64,000 nucleotides of DNA, taken from positions 124,001 to 188,000 of the forward strand of contig CAJNYU010000114.1 in NCBI GenBank assembly GCA_905331475.1, written 5' to 3'. A program made the position numbers and the translations under genes. Source of the stretch: Rotaria socialis (lineage: Eukaryota; Rotifera; Eurotatoria; Philodinida; Philodinidae). The notes under the pieces were generated by a model. The model saw nothing but the letters and a program-made list of their open reading frames with translations. It was not told where the DNA came from and did not search any database. Within the stretch, counting starts at the first letter, position 1. Each line of letters opens with the position of its first letter. This document shows, one piece after another, positions 35,001 through 47,160 of the stretch.

Positions 35001-38000
35001 ATGAGCTTATTAAAAAATATAATAATCAAATACCACCGGTTATTCAAGTAGATAGAGATCTGTTCTCATTTTTCTTACCTGCTTTATTTTTTGTTATGTT
35101 CTATAGCAATTGCTTGAAGTACTTTATTACAAAGGACCAGATACAACAGGCATATTTCGTAAAGTAGCAAATACCAGATCCGTTAAAGATGCCATTGATA
35201 AAATCGAACGAAATGTTTTGTTGCCCAATGAAGATTTACATCCTATATTAGCTGCTGGAATATTTAAAGTAAGTTTTGAAAAAGATCTGACCGATCTTTA
35301 TATGGAAAAAGGAGTGCTTTTCATTATAGAATAATCAACAGTAAGAAACGTTTCATTAAAAAAAAGAATTTTCTCCTTAGCACTTATTCCTGCATGACAT
35401 CCTAACAAAAAATCCTGCTTTTGTATTTTTAGCATTTTTTACGAACATTACCTGAACCTGTTTTTAACACCATTCAATATGATAATTGGAAAAAATGTCT
35501 TCGTCTACCGACAATACAGGAAAAAATTTCCTTTGCACGAAAAAAGTATGTGAACACAAAAACTCATTGATCGTACCGTATGAATTACTTTTTTTAAATT
35601 GTCTAGTATCCTTAGTACACTTTCCGAATCCAATCATCTGTTGTTAAAAGGGTTGATCTGTATACTTTATCGTATATCTCAAAATAGCGATACAAATGGA
35701 ATGAATGCATTTAATTTGGGTTTGTGTGTATCGAACAGTTTGTTTAAAACGGAATCAACAACAATAGCATCAGGAAAACAAGAAGCGGATGTTATGTCAT
35801 CTATAGTTGAAGTTTTAATTGTTAATTGTACATCGTTATTTGGTTCTGATGTTACAACATGTATCCTCGATAAGCATATTATTGTTCATCACATACCTAA
35901 TCTAAGTATGATAATGCTTTTGATTTATATCTTATTTCTGTATGGAAATGAACACATTTTTTTTTCGTTAATCTTTTAAGCTCGACCAACTGCATCATCA
36001 ATTGAGAGTCTTGATGAAGTTGAGTCATCGCCACATGTACCTATTGTTAATAGATCTCGTGACTCTGGTTTAGCAACATCCGATCAACCATTCAATGATG
36101 ATAGCTCAGAAATAAGTGAACATTTTCGACGTCATACATCTGCTATTCGTGCAATTCCACCGAATTGGACAACCTCAATTGCTTGTGGTACTGGTACTGT
36201 TCTATCAAGTATTATTATTCCAACAGCCATTTTATCTTTATCGCGTTATCGAAATTCGAAAAATCTCTATAAACCATCAAAACAATTCATGGCAAGAGAC
36301 AAATTAACTAATGATACAACGGATGATTCAGACCACGATGAATTCAATGGTACAATTGGAGATTCAAGTGTACGTTCATCAACAACAACAGTAAATAATA
36401 TTTCAATTGGAAAAATCAAACGATCGAAACCAATACTACGCCATTCTTCACTGGGCAATAATGAATACTATCAAAAATATCAACAACAATTAACAAAAGA
36501 AGCAAAACGTGTAACAGCCAATGATGTTAAACGTGCATCATCACTAAAACAATTTCACCATGGATCGGATGAAGCTGATGATGATGATGAACAAAATAAA
36601 ACTTTAAACGCTAATACTAATAACAATAATAATAGTAGTATAAAAAGAAAAACATCAATAAATACGAAGAAAAATGAGCAAATATTAACTTCGACACCAG
36701 TAACAAATAGTAGAAATTTAACCAATGAGCGACGATCAAAATTAGTGAAATCCAAAACTACAAATAGTGACGAAGAATCTATGACGACTAGGTAAATTTA
36801 CTATGAATCCATATATATTCGATATTAGTTCTTCTTGACATTAATCAATATAGGTGATCTCGGTGGCGCTTAACGAAAAGAATAGGATGTAGAATATGTC
36901 AGCTTATGAAAATAAACCGTTTCATCTAGTCGAACATTTTGAGAGTCTTCAATTGCATTCTCACACTTTTAACGGCAGACTGTTACTTTACATCTAATTC
37001 AAATATTTATAGAATATTTTATATCAAAATCTACGATGAGGCATTTTTCTTTCTCAAGCCTTTACACAAGAAAAAAAATATGAAACATTAATAATACTTG
37101 AAAACTTTCTATTTTTATTTTTATTTTTACAGATTGTAATTAGTTTAAGTAAAGAAATACACCGGTAGGTAAACAAGAAAATGGACATTCGGATAAATAA
37201 AAATCTAACGAACGCTACATTAAGACACGAAAAAAATACAAAGCTATATTTACATAACATAGAAACGAATACGAAAATCTTCTTGTTATTTATTATTTCA
37301 ATTTTTTCTCTTCATCTTAGATCAATACAACTTGAGCAACAGGATTTAGATTTAACAACTGAATCATTAAGTACAATTAATCAACGCTATACAAACATCT
37401 CTGCAACACGTTCAGCGTCATTCAATATAGCCACAACAGCAAAAAAAGTCGATTCACCATCATCGTCATTGTCAATTGCACAACCATTACAAGCATGTGT
37501 ATCCATCGATCGTCATACTCGACAACCAACTAGTACAACCGACGGTCGCTCTCGACATAATGGCCCATTGGCAGCAACTACGAATCAAATCTATACTACC
37601 TCTCGTAATGAACATCACAGTCAAACAAATACAAACGCATCAACAAAATCAGAACGCGATCGAACATTTATTCATCATTCCGATTGTCGACCATTTAAAC
37701 TTGGCACAGCAATACAAATGAAACCAATTGACGATATATTATTATCGTCGAATGGACGATGTCGTCCATGTCATCGACAAAATGCTTTGAGATATAAATC
37801 AATTGCGCAAGAACTTCACAGCGAAAGACACTCACGGCAATCAACACCAATTCCAACTAATCAAAATCGTTTATACTCAAATGAACATCCTCCAACAAAT
37901 ATAACACGTTATCAATCTATTGAACGACGTGTTACAACACCAACAGCACAACCAACTAAACCATTAACATTTGATATTAATGATGAACAACTTCGATCGT

Positions 38001-38092
38001 CTGATATATCATGGTCAGTACGTGAAAAAGCGAAATTATTTGAACATATAAATCATAAGAAATTATCAACAGGTCGTGAAAATTACGTGTGA
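32048..38092 (+). CDS. ARHGAP20: ARHGAP20-like Rho GTPase-activating protein
   Basis: Exons 32048-32568, 32949-33060, 33119-33196, 33270-33408, 34647-35047, 35107-35268, 35433-35545, 35607-35905, 35981-36791 and 37321-38092 give 1135 residues (human 1191). Order: PH domain (about 50-173, with LILGWPLVENFLVEF), Ras-associating domain (about 190-285) ending LIPLIGHEYPYAIKMKHL, a strong match to vertebrate ARHGAP20, then RhoGAP (about 400-600). Arg435 in TTGIFRKVAN is the likely arginine finger. The 530-residue tail is Ser/Thr/Asn-rich with two basic patches and no domain. The protein should stimulate GTP hydrolysis on Rho downstream of Ras/Rap binding. Intron 4 (1.24 kb) contains a probable alternative first exon. 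Confidence 0.88.
33762..33882 (+). CDS. ARHGAP20: Probable alternative first exon of ARHGAP20 (short isoform)
   Basis: From the ATG at 33762 the frame stays open for 40 codons (MNERSRKSDRYHGNIFSLFR...RRQPG). It ends at a CCAG/GTAATA donor in phase 1, exactly the phase needed to join exon 5 at 34647 and continue into HEYPYAIKM. Codon use resembles the surrounding coding exons. No acceptor in the right phase precedes it, so it fits a transcript start rather than an internal cassette. The product would lack the PH and Ras-associating domains but keep RhoGAP. Inference from phase and composition only. Confidence 0.5.
36970..36990. repeat. Possible relic of a hAT-like MITE end
   Basis: The sequence TTTTAACGGCAGACTGTTA in ARHGAP20 intron 9 contains AACGGCAGACT, the inner part of the TIR shared by the three MITEs in this window. 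No partner end or duplication was found. Confidence 0.25.
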
Positions 38093-38890
38093 TTTATATA
38101 GATATATTTATTTATATACATGTGTTTGTTAATTTGTTTTGACAGCCGGTGATGTGTGATATTATCGAGTTTTCTCATTATATGTCAAATCTGTTGGTTC
38201 GCTTGTTTCTAATCTCATGCTCAGGGTGTTCGAGTTTATCAGCAGCAACTTTGTGTTCGTTTCTTTCTTTCTTTCTTTCTTTCTTCCCTCTCTTCTGTTT
38301 GTACATATCATAAATATGTGTTTTAAGCTTTTATATAATTGCGTTCCATCTTTGTTGCGTTTTTTTCTTTAAGATTAGCACAAAGCATTGTAAGTTTTTT
38401 TTTCTTTTCTTTATTTAAATGCTGGATTGATACATATTTATCATTTATTATTATTATTTTTTTGATTTCTTTATTGTTAAACCTATCAGAAAAGGAAAAA
38501 AGAAGTGCTCAGTATTTGTTTGTTGTGAAGCTAAAACGAAACAAACAAAGTTAGTATTTTTTATTTTTATGGGGGCGCATAATAGGAGAAATAATAAATG
38601 TTCTTGTTTGTAGATATGAGGCATACTGAAAAAGATTATTTGTTGTGTATTGCACATAGTCATTAAGTGAGTTTTATCGAGAATGCAACGAATGAAATAA
38701 GTATTATGTCAAATTAGAAAAAAAAACTAGATTATCAAATGATTTACATGCTATTGCGAAATTAGTTTGACTGAAATTCGAAGCTGATAATTCAAACAAG
38801 TGTATTTGAATACTGATAAGACATGATGAATCGCTTTACTGATATTTTCCAATGCGAACAAGTCAATTCTGATGCTTATATTATTTTATT
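38093..38890. other. ARHGAP20 3' region with (TTTC)n repeat
   Basis: The stretch is pyrimidine-rich and includes a (TTTC)n microsatellite at about 38264-38286 and AT-rich sequence up to the VPS11 start. No further coding exon was seen. Confidence 0.5.
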
Positions 38891-38893
38891 TTC

Positions 38894-38895
38894 AG
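38894..38895 (+). other. Candidate spliced-leader acceptor at VPS11
   Basis: TTATTTTATTTTCAG ends 19 bases before the VPS11 ATG at 38915. It is a strong acceptor with no coding exon upstream. Confidence 0.4.
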
Positions 38896-38914
38896 ATTAA
38901 TTTTTTAAAACACA

Positions 38915-41900
38915 ATGGCGTTAGGTATTCATCAGGTACAAAAGAAAATCATTACGTTCTATGACAGAAAAAAAACGAAAATTTTCTGTATTCATTTATT
39001 TCAGTGGCGTCGATTTAATTTTTTTGATAAAGAAGTAGTCAAACGAAGAAATGGTACACCTTTAGAAGAGCTAAAAGTAATAAATAAAAATCTTACTGTA
39101 TCCTGGAACATAGATTTCATATTCTCTAAAGCATATACAAGCAATTGCATCAACTAGTACCAATGGTGCTGGCGATGGTCAATTAATATTAGGCTGTAGC
39201 GATGGTTCCATATGGGTTATTAATCGTGATTATGAGATAGGTCATATTCATAAATTCGATATCTCATTACAATTATTAGCACATTCGTTAGGCAATACAC
39301 TTATAGCTATTGGGGTAAGAAGATATTTGTTACGCATGAAAATCAACTATTAAGAGAAATCTATTCTAAATTTAAGATGGATGAAAGTGAAGCAAAGCAA
39401 ACAATTAAACTTTGGAAAACAGATAGAGTAGGTTTCGTTTTGTTAGTAGAAATTTAAAAAACAAATATTTTGTTTTCATATAGGCACTGATAGAAAAAGA
39501 AAATACTGAACCAGCTAAAATTATATCAATACCAGCAAATGATCATCCTAATTCAAAAGTAGGTCGAATTATTTACATATTTTTTCATTCTAAACGATTT
39601 TATCTTTTGTTAGATATGTGCTGTGGCTATTACTGACAGACATATAGCATTGGGCTGTGAAAATGGAGCGATTTATTTTTTTACATCAAATGATTTAATT
39701 AAGGAAAAGTATGTAGCTACTAGGAACTAAAAGAAAAAGTCAACTGTTCAAAACCATATCCATATAACTCATGTTACGATATTAAAAATGTTGTTGTCCT
39801 AATTGTAAAAGATGCAGCCTATGTTGTCAGGCTCAATAAAATTCAGTTGCTAACTAATGAAATTAATAGAGAGTAAGTCATTCGTAAGACTTAAACCTCG
39901 CAGAGATATATTTGATAGAGGATTGGATTCTGTTTACATGAATACAAATGTTATCGATTGTTAGAATTAGCGAAACAATCCGTATGTAAAGCTACAGTCG
40001 ATTTCTCCTATAGAGTTGAGAGGAAACATTGTCTACCTTTCGAAGTTATTGTTATCGATCGAAAAAGCGCTCACAACATTCAATAGAGATATGCGTGACA
40101 AAATATTATAAGCTGGATGTTGTTTGAGACTGGTGCAAATATTCATTTTATAGACTTTCGTATATCAAAATATTCATCAGAATGAATTTGGTGATCACAC
40201 GATTATTTCTGAGCTTTCAAATATAAATCAAGAATTGAACAGAGACATAAATATGACTCTAATTGATTTGGCACGGATTTCTTCATCAGTCGATTTATTT
40301 TGCGTTTGATAAAAATCTATGATGTTCTATGTCAAGTTAGACATGATGAACATTCGAAATTATTTTACTATACGAAAACAAACTAAATATGCTTGCGTTT
40401 TGTTCTATAGACGATACAAGTTTACGCCACCATTCTACCAAGCAAAACTGTTCATTACAAATTTAGTATTTGCTGAAGGAGGAAAACCAAAGAATGACTT
40501 GATCCTTTATGCGACAACTACTTCAGATGTTCTTTCTTTTCGTCTTATTCAAGCAGCTCCAGTTGTTGCTTCCATGTCATCTACCTTAACATCAACTATA
40601 CGTGATCGACGGCCATTCCATTTATCACATCAACAACCAATAGCACAATTCAGTGACGTAGTTCTTGAAACAGATATTGGTTGTAGGCCAGGATGTGCTG
40701 TTTTAGCGCAGTCCGACAAAGATGGTGAACAGCAATTCGTTATTGCAAATTCAACAGGAGTTTTTTCATATGTTGGCGATGATAAACGGCTTGGTTTAGG
40801 TATTGAAAATGAAAAATCAGCTATATATTGGTGGTTTAACTACTTAATAATAATCACAAAAGAAGATCGAAAACAATCTTCAATTGCATCATCATCATCA
40901 TCATCATCATCATTTACACGAGCTGGATCAGCAACTACAGTCAAACCACAATCAACTATTTTATCACAATTAACAGCTAAGTAAAATAGTTTTTTAGTTT
41001 TTATTTTATATATATATATATATAATTTAGCCAAACAACAACTGAATTACAAACATTAGCTGTTTATGATACAAATGCTCAATTAACAGCTTATTCTGTT
41101 GGTATTCCGCGTATACAATGTGTAATTAACGAATGGGGTTATATACATATATTGACTGGTGACGGAGAATTACACCGTTTAATGGAAAAAGATTTACATT
41201 CAAGATTACATTTACTTTTTAGAAAAAATTGCTTTCAATTAGCATTACAGTTCGTCTATTGATATAGGCGTAAGAATGTGCTTTTTTTAAATTTCTTTCT
41301 GTTTAGATTAGCAAAAAAGAATCGAACTGGCGCACAAGGTATGGCAGAAATATTTAAACAATATGGTGATCATCTCTATGCGTAAGCAAAATAATTTATA
41401 GCTTCTCTGTATAAGCACAATGAACATTAACGATAATGTAATAACGAAGAGAAATGAATCTAATTCAATGATATTGGAAGTTAATGATGAGCATTTCTAG
41501 GCGTATAGGACTTTTGTTCTTGTGAAGCTTTATTAAATCAATGGATCGATTTTTGAATAAGAAATAATTCTCGTGAACTATCACAGGAGAGAACGTCCGA
41601 GAACGATAGCTCCTATTCGAATTCATATATTTCTGTTAAGACAAGACTCAGTCAGTGTACAAGAATTAATATCATATAGATTCTGTTCCATTTGGAACCA
41701 GGAGAATTTGGCAATCTAACAGAGTATTTATAGAGTAATTAAATGATTCACATTGACTTTCTCTCATAGATATTTTAATGTTCTCTGAGACATTCAGATG
41801 ACATGAATGGGTCCATTTCGAGTTACAACATGCTGAAAGGAAATTAATGATGCGATTATTTTCTTCAGAAATAACATTAAACATTCGATATTTAACTTTA

Positions 41901-44900
41901 AAAACAATGTGCTTGTTTCAATAAAATTCTTTTTGGCTTGATCTAATCTTAGAATTTCTTTCTTATGACGAAATACAAGCATAAACGAATAGTATCAGTT
42001 GAATGCGTACTATCGTTAAAGATTAATATTTATCGCCCCTTATAAAAATAAAACTGAAATTATGATAAAATTTCTAAAACTATTAATTATATGTTAGAAA
42101 ACAATTTACATGGAGATTCTAGCATAACATTTTTTTGCATGTGACTGTCAAAACGAAACTTTTACGTTTCATACTTTAGTATTAGTAAAATATTCACTAT
42201 AATTCAAAGCAGCCACAAAAAGTGTTGTTGATAGTTCGATAATAAAAAGATTTGTTATCAAGGAGGGAACTGTAGACTTTTTGGGATTTTAAATCCGAAA
42301 AATCCCTAAATTGCAAAGCATCCTTTCCCCTCTCCAGTTAATGACGTAGTTTCGACCTGAAATTCTCCCCATATATATATATATATATATATAGGTTTCA
42401 TGGCCCATAGAAGATCCTAAAAGTTTCAACTCGAACAAATGGTTTCTTCTTAAAATATCGAATTTTCAAAAAAACTGGATTTTCTGACCGTGCCGTGAAA
42501 AATGAGCATTTCTTGCGCATTCATTATCTTGAGAAGGAAACATGTGTTTGCGCTGAAAATTTTAGAATATTCTAAAGATCATGAGACCTACATGCGAAAA
42601 AAAAATTCAGACGGAAATTCCATCATTCGCGGTTTGGATTTTTGGATTTTGAAAATCCCAAATCCGCCTTTTCCCCTTGTTTGTCATTTTCTGGCTCTCA
42701 TAATATCGCAGTTATTCTATGTATTTCAAATAAATCTTAATTGTTTTAACCATGAAATATTGATTTTGTTTTATTATCATTATAGAAAAAATGAATATGA
42801 ATCAGCGACTGATCAATATTGTAAAACAATCGGATATTTAGAACCATCTTATGTTATTAAAAAAGTGAATAATATAACTTTTTAAAATCTAATACATTCA
42901 ATATCTATTAATGAAAAATATTTTTTCTCTAGTTTCTTGATTCTCAACATATAGATCATTTAACTCGATATTTAGAAGAATTACATCGAGAAAAATTAGC
43001 TAACACCGATCATACAACATTATTGCTTAATTGCTATACGAAACATCCTGATCGTATCTATCGTCTTACGAAATTTATTGGTTTAGATAAAACATCTGAT
43101 ATTGAAATGAGTTTTGATGTTGATATAGCCATCGATGTTTGTCGACAAGCAAGTCTGTATTTTCTTCTGAAGATTTCTCTATTGATCTTTAGTTTTTGTT
43201 TAATTCTCTAAAGATTATTTCGAAGAAGCATTAGCACTTTCAGCTAAATATCATCGTCATGATAAGCATATTAAAATTCAAATCGAAAACCGAAAAGATT
43301 ATAATGACGCTTTAAATTATATTCAAACGTTGAAATTCGATGATGGTTTACAAGCATTTCGAAATTATGGCAAAACTCTTATTAAAGAAAAACCAGAAAA
43401 GACAACACAATTATTGAAACAACTCAATCCAACGCCACAACAGATTGAACAAGAGCAATTACCTGAATCATTGATTAATCTATTTATGAATAATCCTGGC
43501 GAACTATTAGATTATTTGGAATATGCTGTTAAAGTAATATCTGTTGTTATTTTCTTTGGTACCGATTTTTATGCCATCTTTTTTTTTCGTGTGTTTAGCA
43601 ATATCCAAGGGAACATCTTTCTACAACTGTTCATGATACAATTTTAGAGTTACTTTTACAAAAATATAGTAAAATCGACGATAAAAAAGAGAAGGATCGT
43701 ACAAGTAATAAGATTTTAGTATTGCTTCAAGATTCAAAGGTAATTTTGAAAACGTTTAATGAACACAAAAGGGCTTTTCCTCTAATCAAATAAGAATAAT
43801 ATGAAGGCCTTCAAATAATCACGGCAGGATGTTTTGGGTCCTTTTATTCATTGACTCGTTTAAATTTTCTATTACTAGACGGCAAAACAATAGAGCTATA
43901 ATGATTACTTATTCAACGAGGGATATAATTTACAGCGGATTTTTAATAAAAAGACAATGAAAAGAAAGGTAGCTTTCAATGGCCAATAATTAGCGCATTG
44001 TATTAAATCGCACTGCTGAATTATGAGAAAATATTTGGGAAGTTGTTTACTGTGTTAACTATTGAAATTCATTTGAGATCCTTTATTTGACCAAACTATT
44101 GCTTTTCTAATGAAGTTTCTCTTACACAAAGAGGATATGGTAGTGATATATAATAAATAAAAGTTAGCCTTTTTAGAAGCTGTAAGAAAAAATGTAGAGA
44201 TGTTGACAATGGAAGAATTCATCTGTGTAACTTCTGAACTTCTCATTTTTTCACTTTAAAGATATCCATCTATTCACATTTTTCACTGTTTTGTGTACTC
44301 AAAGAGTGAGTACACTACTAACATCGGTCACTGTGTCCGGCCGTTCATTTATTCGATAACTCTTCACAATTACATTCGATGGAGCTGAAATTTTGTGCAC
44401 AGAATTGTCTCATCAATATCTAGGTCGAGCTCGAAGATGAGAAGGATCCGTCAAGAAATGGCTGAGTTATCGAAAAAATTGTCATTTTTGATCAGACCAT
44501 CCCTGAGGGGGAGTACAGGGATTTTTCAAAAAGAACTTTTTTTCTCAGAATTATCCACAACATATATAAATCGACTCAATTTTTTAACGCTGATTCTGAA
44601 TCTGATATTAGTTTTGAACTAAATCATAGCTTTCTAACGAAACATCGCCTGAAAAACGTCTCAAAATGCACAAAAACTGTATCCAGAAATAAAATTGCCT
44701 AGTTTCTCATGATAATTTTGGTGTTCAGACATTCTAGAATGGCTCATATGTCCCATGTACTTTTTGCAGTACACATAACTCTCGGATGAAATCCGAAGTT
44801 TCCACATTTATTTCTAAATTAACTGAATTTCCCAATTCATCCATTTAATAATTATATAACATTTTCGAATAGTACTAGTTCTATTTGCTTATATTTAGAT

Positions 44901-46905
44901 TGATATTGATGTAACACGTGCAATGGTTGCATGTCAAAAGTATAATTTTAAAGCTGGCATTATTTCTCTATATGATCGAGCGAAATTGTAAGAGACTATT
45001 GGCTAATAATTATTAAAATAAGAATATTTTCAATTGATTAGATACCAACAAATTTTGCAATATCAAATGGATAATAAAGAAAGTGATGAAATCGTTGCTA
45101 CTTGCCAAAAATATGGCGATGATGATCCACAATTATGGATTCAAGCATTGAGTTATTTTTCAAAACTAAAAAGTTCTGATGGTTGCCAAAAGGAAATTCA
45201 ACAGATATTGGCATGTGAGTTAAAAATTTTAATAGACATAAAATAGCTAGAAAAGGAATTTGAATCATTAACAGATCTAGTTAATTTTCTTCAGATCTTA
45301 TATAATATTCTTGTTGTATTTTCATAGATATCGATAAGAATGATCTTCTCTCACCATTACTTGTTATTCAAACATTGAGTAATAACGAATCAACTAATCT
45401 TGATCTACTTAAAGTATGTGTGTTTTTGATTTTGATTTAACAGTGATGGGTTATTTCTTCTTCTTCTTCTTCTATGTATTAGGATTATCTCATTCGAAAA
45501 CTTCGTACTGAACAAAAGCAAATAGAAAAAGATCAATCAGAAATTCGTCGATTTCGTCAAGAAAATGGAGAAATTGCGAAGAAAATTAAAGCACTTGAAA
45601 CTGAGTTTGTTAAATTTTATATATAAAATTTATTGAATACATAATTTTTCTTTTATCTCAATTTATTCCAGTCCAATTCTTTGTCAAGATCCAAAATGTA
45701 GCGCATGTAAAATGGATTTAGACATTCCATGTATACACTTTTTTTGTGAACATTCATTTCATGAACAGTATGTTTCGCATAAATATCATCGCCTGATTCT
45801 ATCGAATTTCTGATTATTTAGTTGTGCTGCTACTGTGGAATCAACATTATCAACAGAAATTACTTATGAATGCCCTTTATGCTCCGGTGATAATCGGTAA
45901 ATATCTAAAAATAGAATAAAACCATATAAATTTCTGATTAGTAATGATATATCACGCTGTCTTTAGCTGCATGAACAATTCACTATAGTAGAATTTACGT
46001 TTTGAAAAAGGCAAGAATAGCTGGTTGGACTTTCCGATTGGCTGATTATTATGTTTTCTGTACTGTCACGAGTGTGTCAGCTTTCTTTTCTCAAACCAAG
46101 CATTGTATAGAAGACAATGATAGCCATTATCTATCAGTACAAAAGCGTATTGACCTATCATTCATCACGGTTTTTTGTTTGTTTCAGTTGATAACCTTTT
46201 TCTGTATCGATATCTTTCTGTACATTTTAAGTCTTTTTAATATTATCCTTTATCGCTGATCGTAAAGCTTATCCTGTTTTGAATCTATGTCTGAATCCTT
46301 GTGCTGTCGGCTACAGGGAATGTACTCGCTGCTAATAGGTGCTCTCATCAGTATTGAACATATATCGTAAAATATACCCTAGACGAAATTTTTATTTCGT
46401 GCTCATGACCTGTGCAGATCTCACGATTTGTCCATAGCGCATGAGTTTCTTGCTGTAGCAACTGATGCGCATGAGCAAGAAGACTCTACTAAGGTTCTCA
46501 AGTTGTTTAAAAAGATGTATAATCTTGTTTAATTCAAGTTTATAAAAAGAACGGAATTACTGACTTGTTTTCGAACGCCTAGCAAGCGTTTATAATTAAC
46601 GTGTCATAATTTGATTCTATTAGTCGGTTCCTTGTTGTTTCGATACGCATAATAAATCAAACTCTATGTGCTGCTATTTTACAGCCAAATGACATCGAAT
46701 TGCCATATTATTTTAGTAAATGGCTCGACTTGATCAATAATCAACGTGTTGGTAAAGATATTCATGAAACATTTCACCGCGAGTTGGATGGTCAACAAGA
46801 TAAATTTGGTGTTATTGCTGAATTTCTCGGCCGAAGACTTTTCGATAAAGTAAAATTTAGTTCTAAACTTTATTTCTATTTAAATCTTTGCTTTCCTAGG
46901 AATAG
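38915..46905 (+). CDS. VPS11: VPS11, HOPS/CORVET core subunit
   Basis: Twenty-one exons: 38915-38935, 39005-39076, 39114-39314, 39377-39427, 39484-39558, 39614-39708, 40411-40980, 41031-41249, 41307-41381, 42786-42864, 42933-43152, 43214-43533, 43599-43739, 44899-44987, 45042-45214, 45328-45413, 45483-45604, 45672-45767, 45822-45896, 46717-46849, 46900-46905. They give 972 residues (human 941). Seen: WRRFNFFDKEVVK start, beta-propeller half, YLIIITKEDRK, clathrin-repeat segment (YGDHLYA, IGYLEPSYVIKK, NTDHTTLLLNCYTK), DYLIRKLRTEQKQ coiled coil, and a C-terminal RING-H2 (CSACKMDLDIPC...CEHSFHEQHC...CPLC). VPS11 tethers endosomes and lysosomes for fusion. The exon 8 donor (GTTCGT) is weak and was chosen by homology. 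Intron 9 carries a hAT-like MITE. Confidence 0.92.
40899..40922. repeat. VPS11: (TCA)n tract coding for poly-Ser in VPS11
   Basis: A run of TCA codons in exon 7 encodes SSSSSSSS within a loop between the propeller motif YLIIITKEDRK and the next exon. Confidence 0.8.
42259..42679. mobile_element. hAT-like MITE, 421 bp, in VPS11 intron 9
   Basis: The left end CAAGGAGGGAACTGTAGACT pairs imperfectly with the right end AATCCGCCTTTTCCCCTTG. Flanks TTTGTTAT (42251-42258) and TTTGTCAT (42680-42687) match at 7 of 8, the hAT-size duplication. Subterminal sequence carries inverted GGATTTT/AAAATCC words on both sides. A (TA)n run lies inside at about 42372-42393. No coding capacity. Confidence 0.8.
44281..44790. 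repeat. Unexplained insert-like block in VPS11 intron 13
   Basis: It starts with a compact hairpin (GTGTACTC, spacer, GAGTACAC near 44294-44318). It ends near a second small palindrome (GTACTTTTTGCAGTAC near 44757). It is less AT-rich than neighbouring introns and reads through without stops in parts, but shows no domain. It could be a decayed element. Weak evidence. Confidence 0.25.
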
Positions 46906-47160
46906 ACAACTAAAACAGTTTGATGATTCTTATTTATTTTATGATTTGATGATTTTTTTTGTTCGTTTGTTACTGTAATTTTATTTTAAATAAACATAAA
47001 TTCTATTTGTAATACGTTGATATAAATGAATGTCGAATATCACTTTTGTCAATTTAGAACAGAAAAAAAGAGAGAAGACACAAAAAAATAATCGAGTGAT
47101 ACTATGTAGTACAGTGGCACAAATTACAAACAAGAATAATCACAATAAACGAGACTATAT

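Noticed and set aside
39760-39880. Possible extra VPS11 coding segment in intron 6
   Set aside because: A short open frame is present, but exons 6 and 7 join in matching phase (2) and reproduce the family alignment without it.
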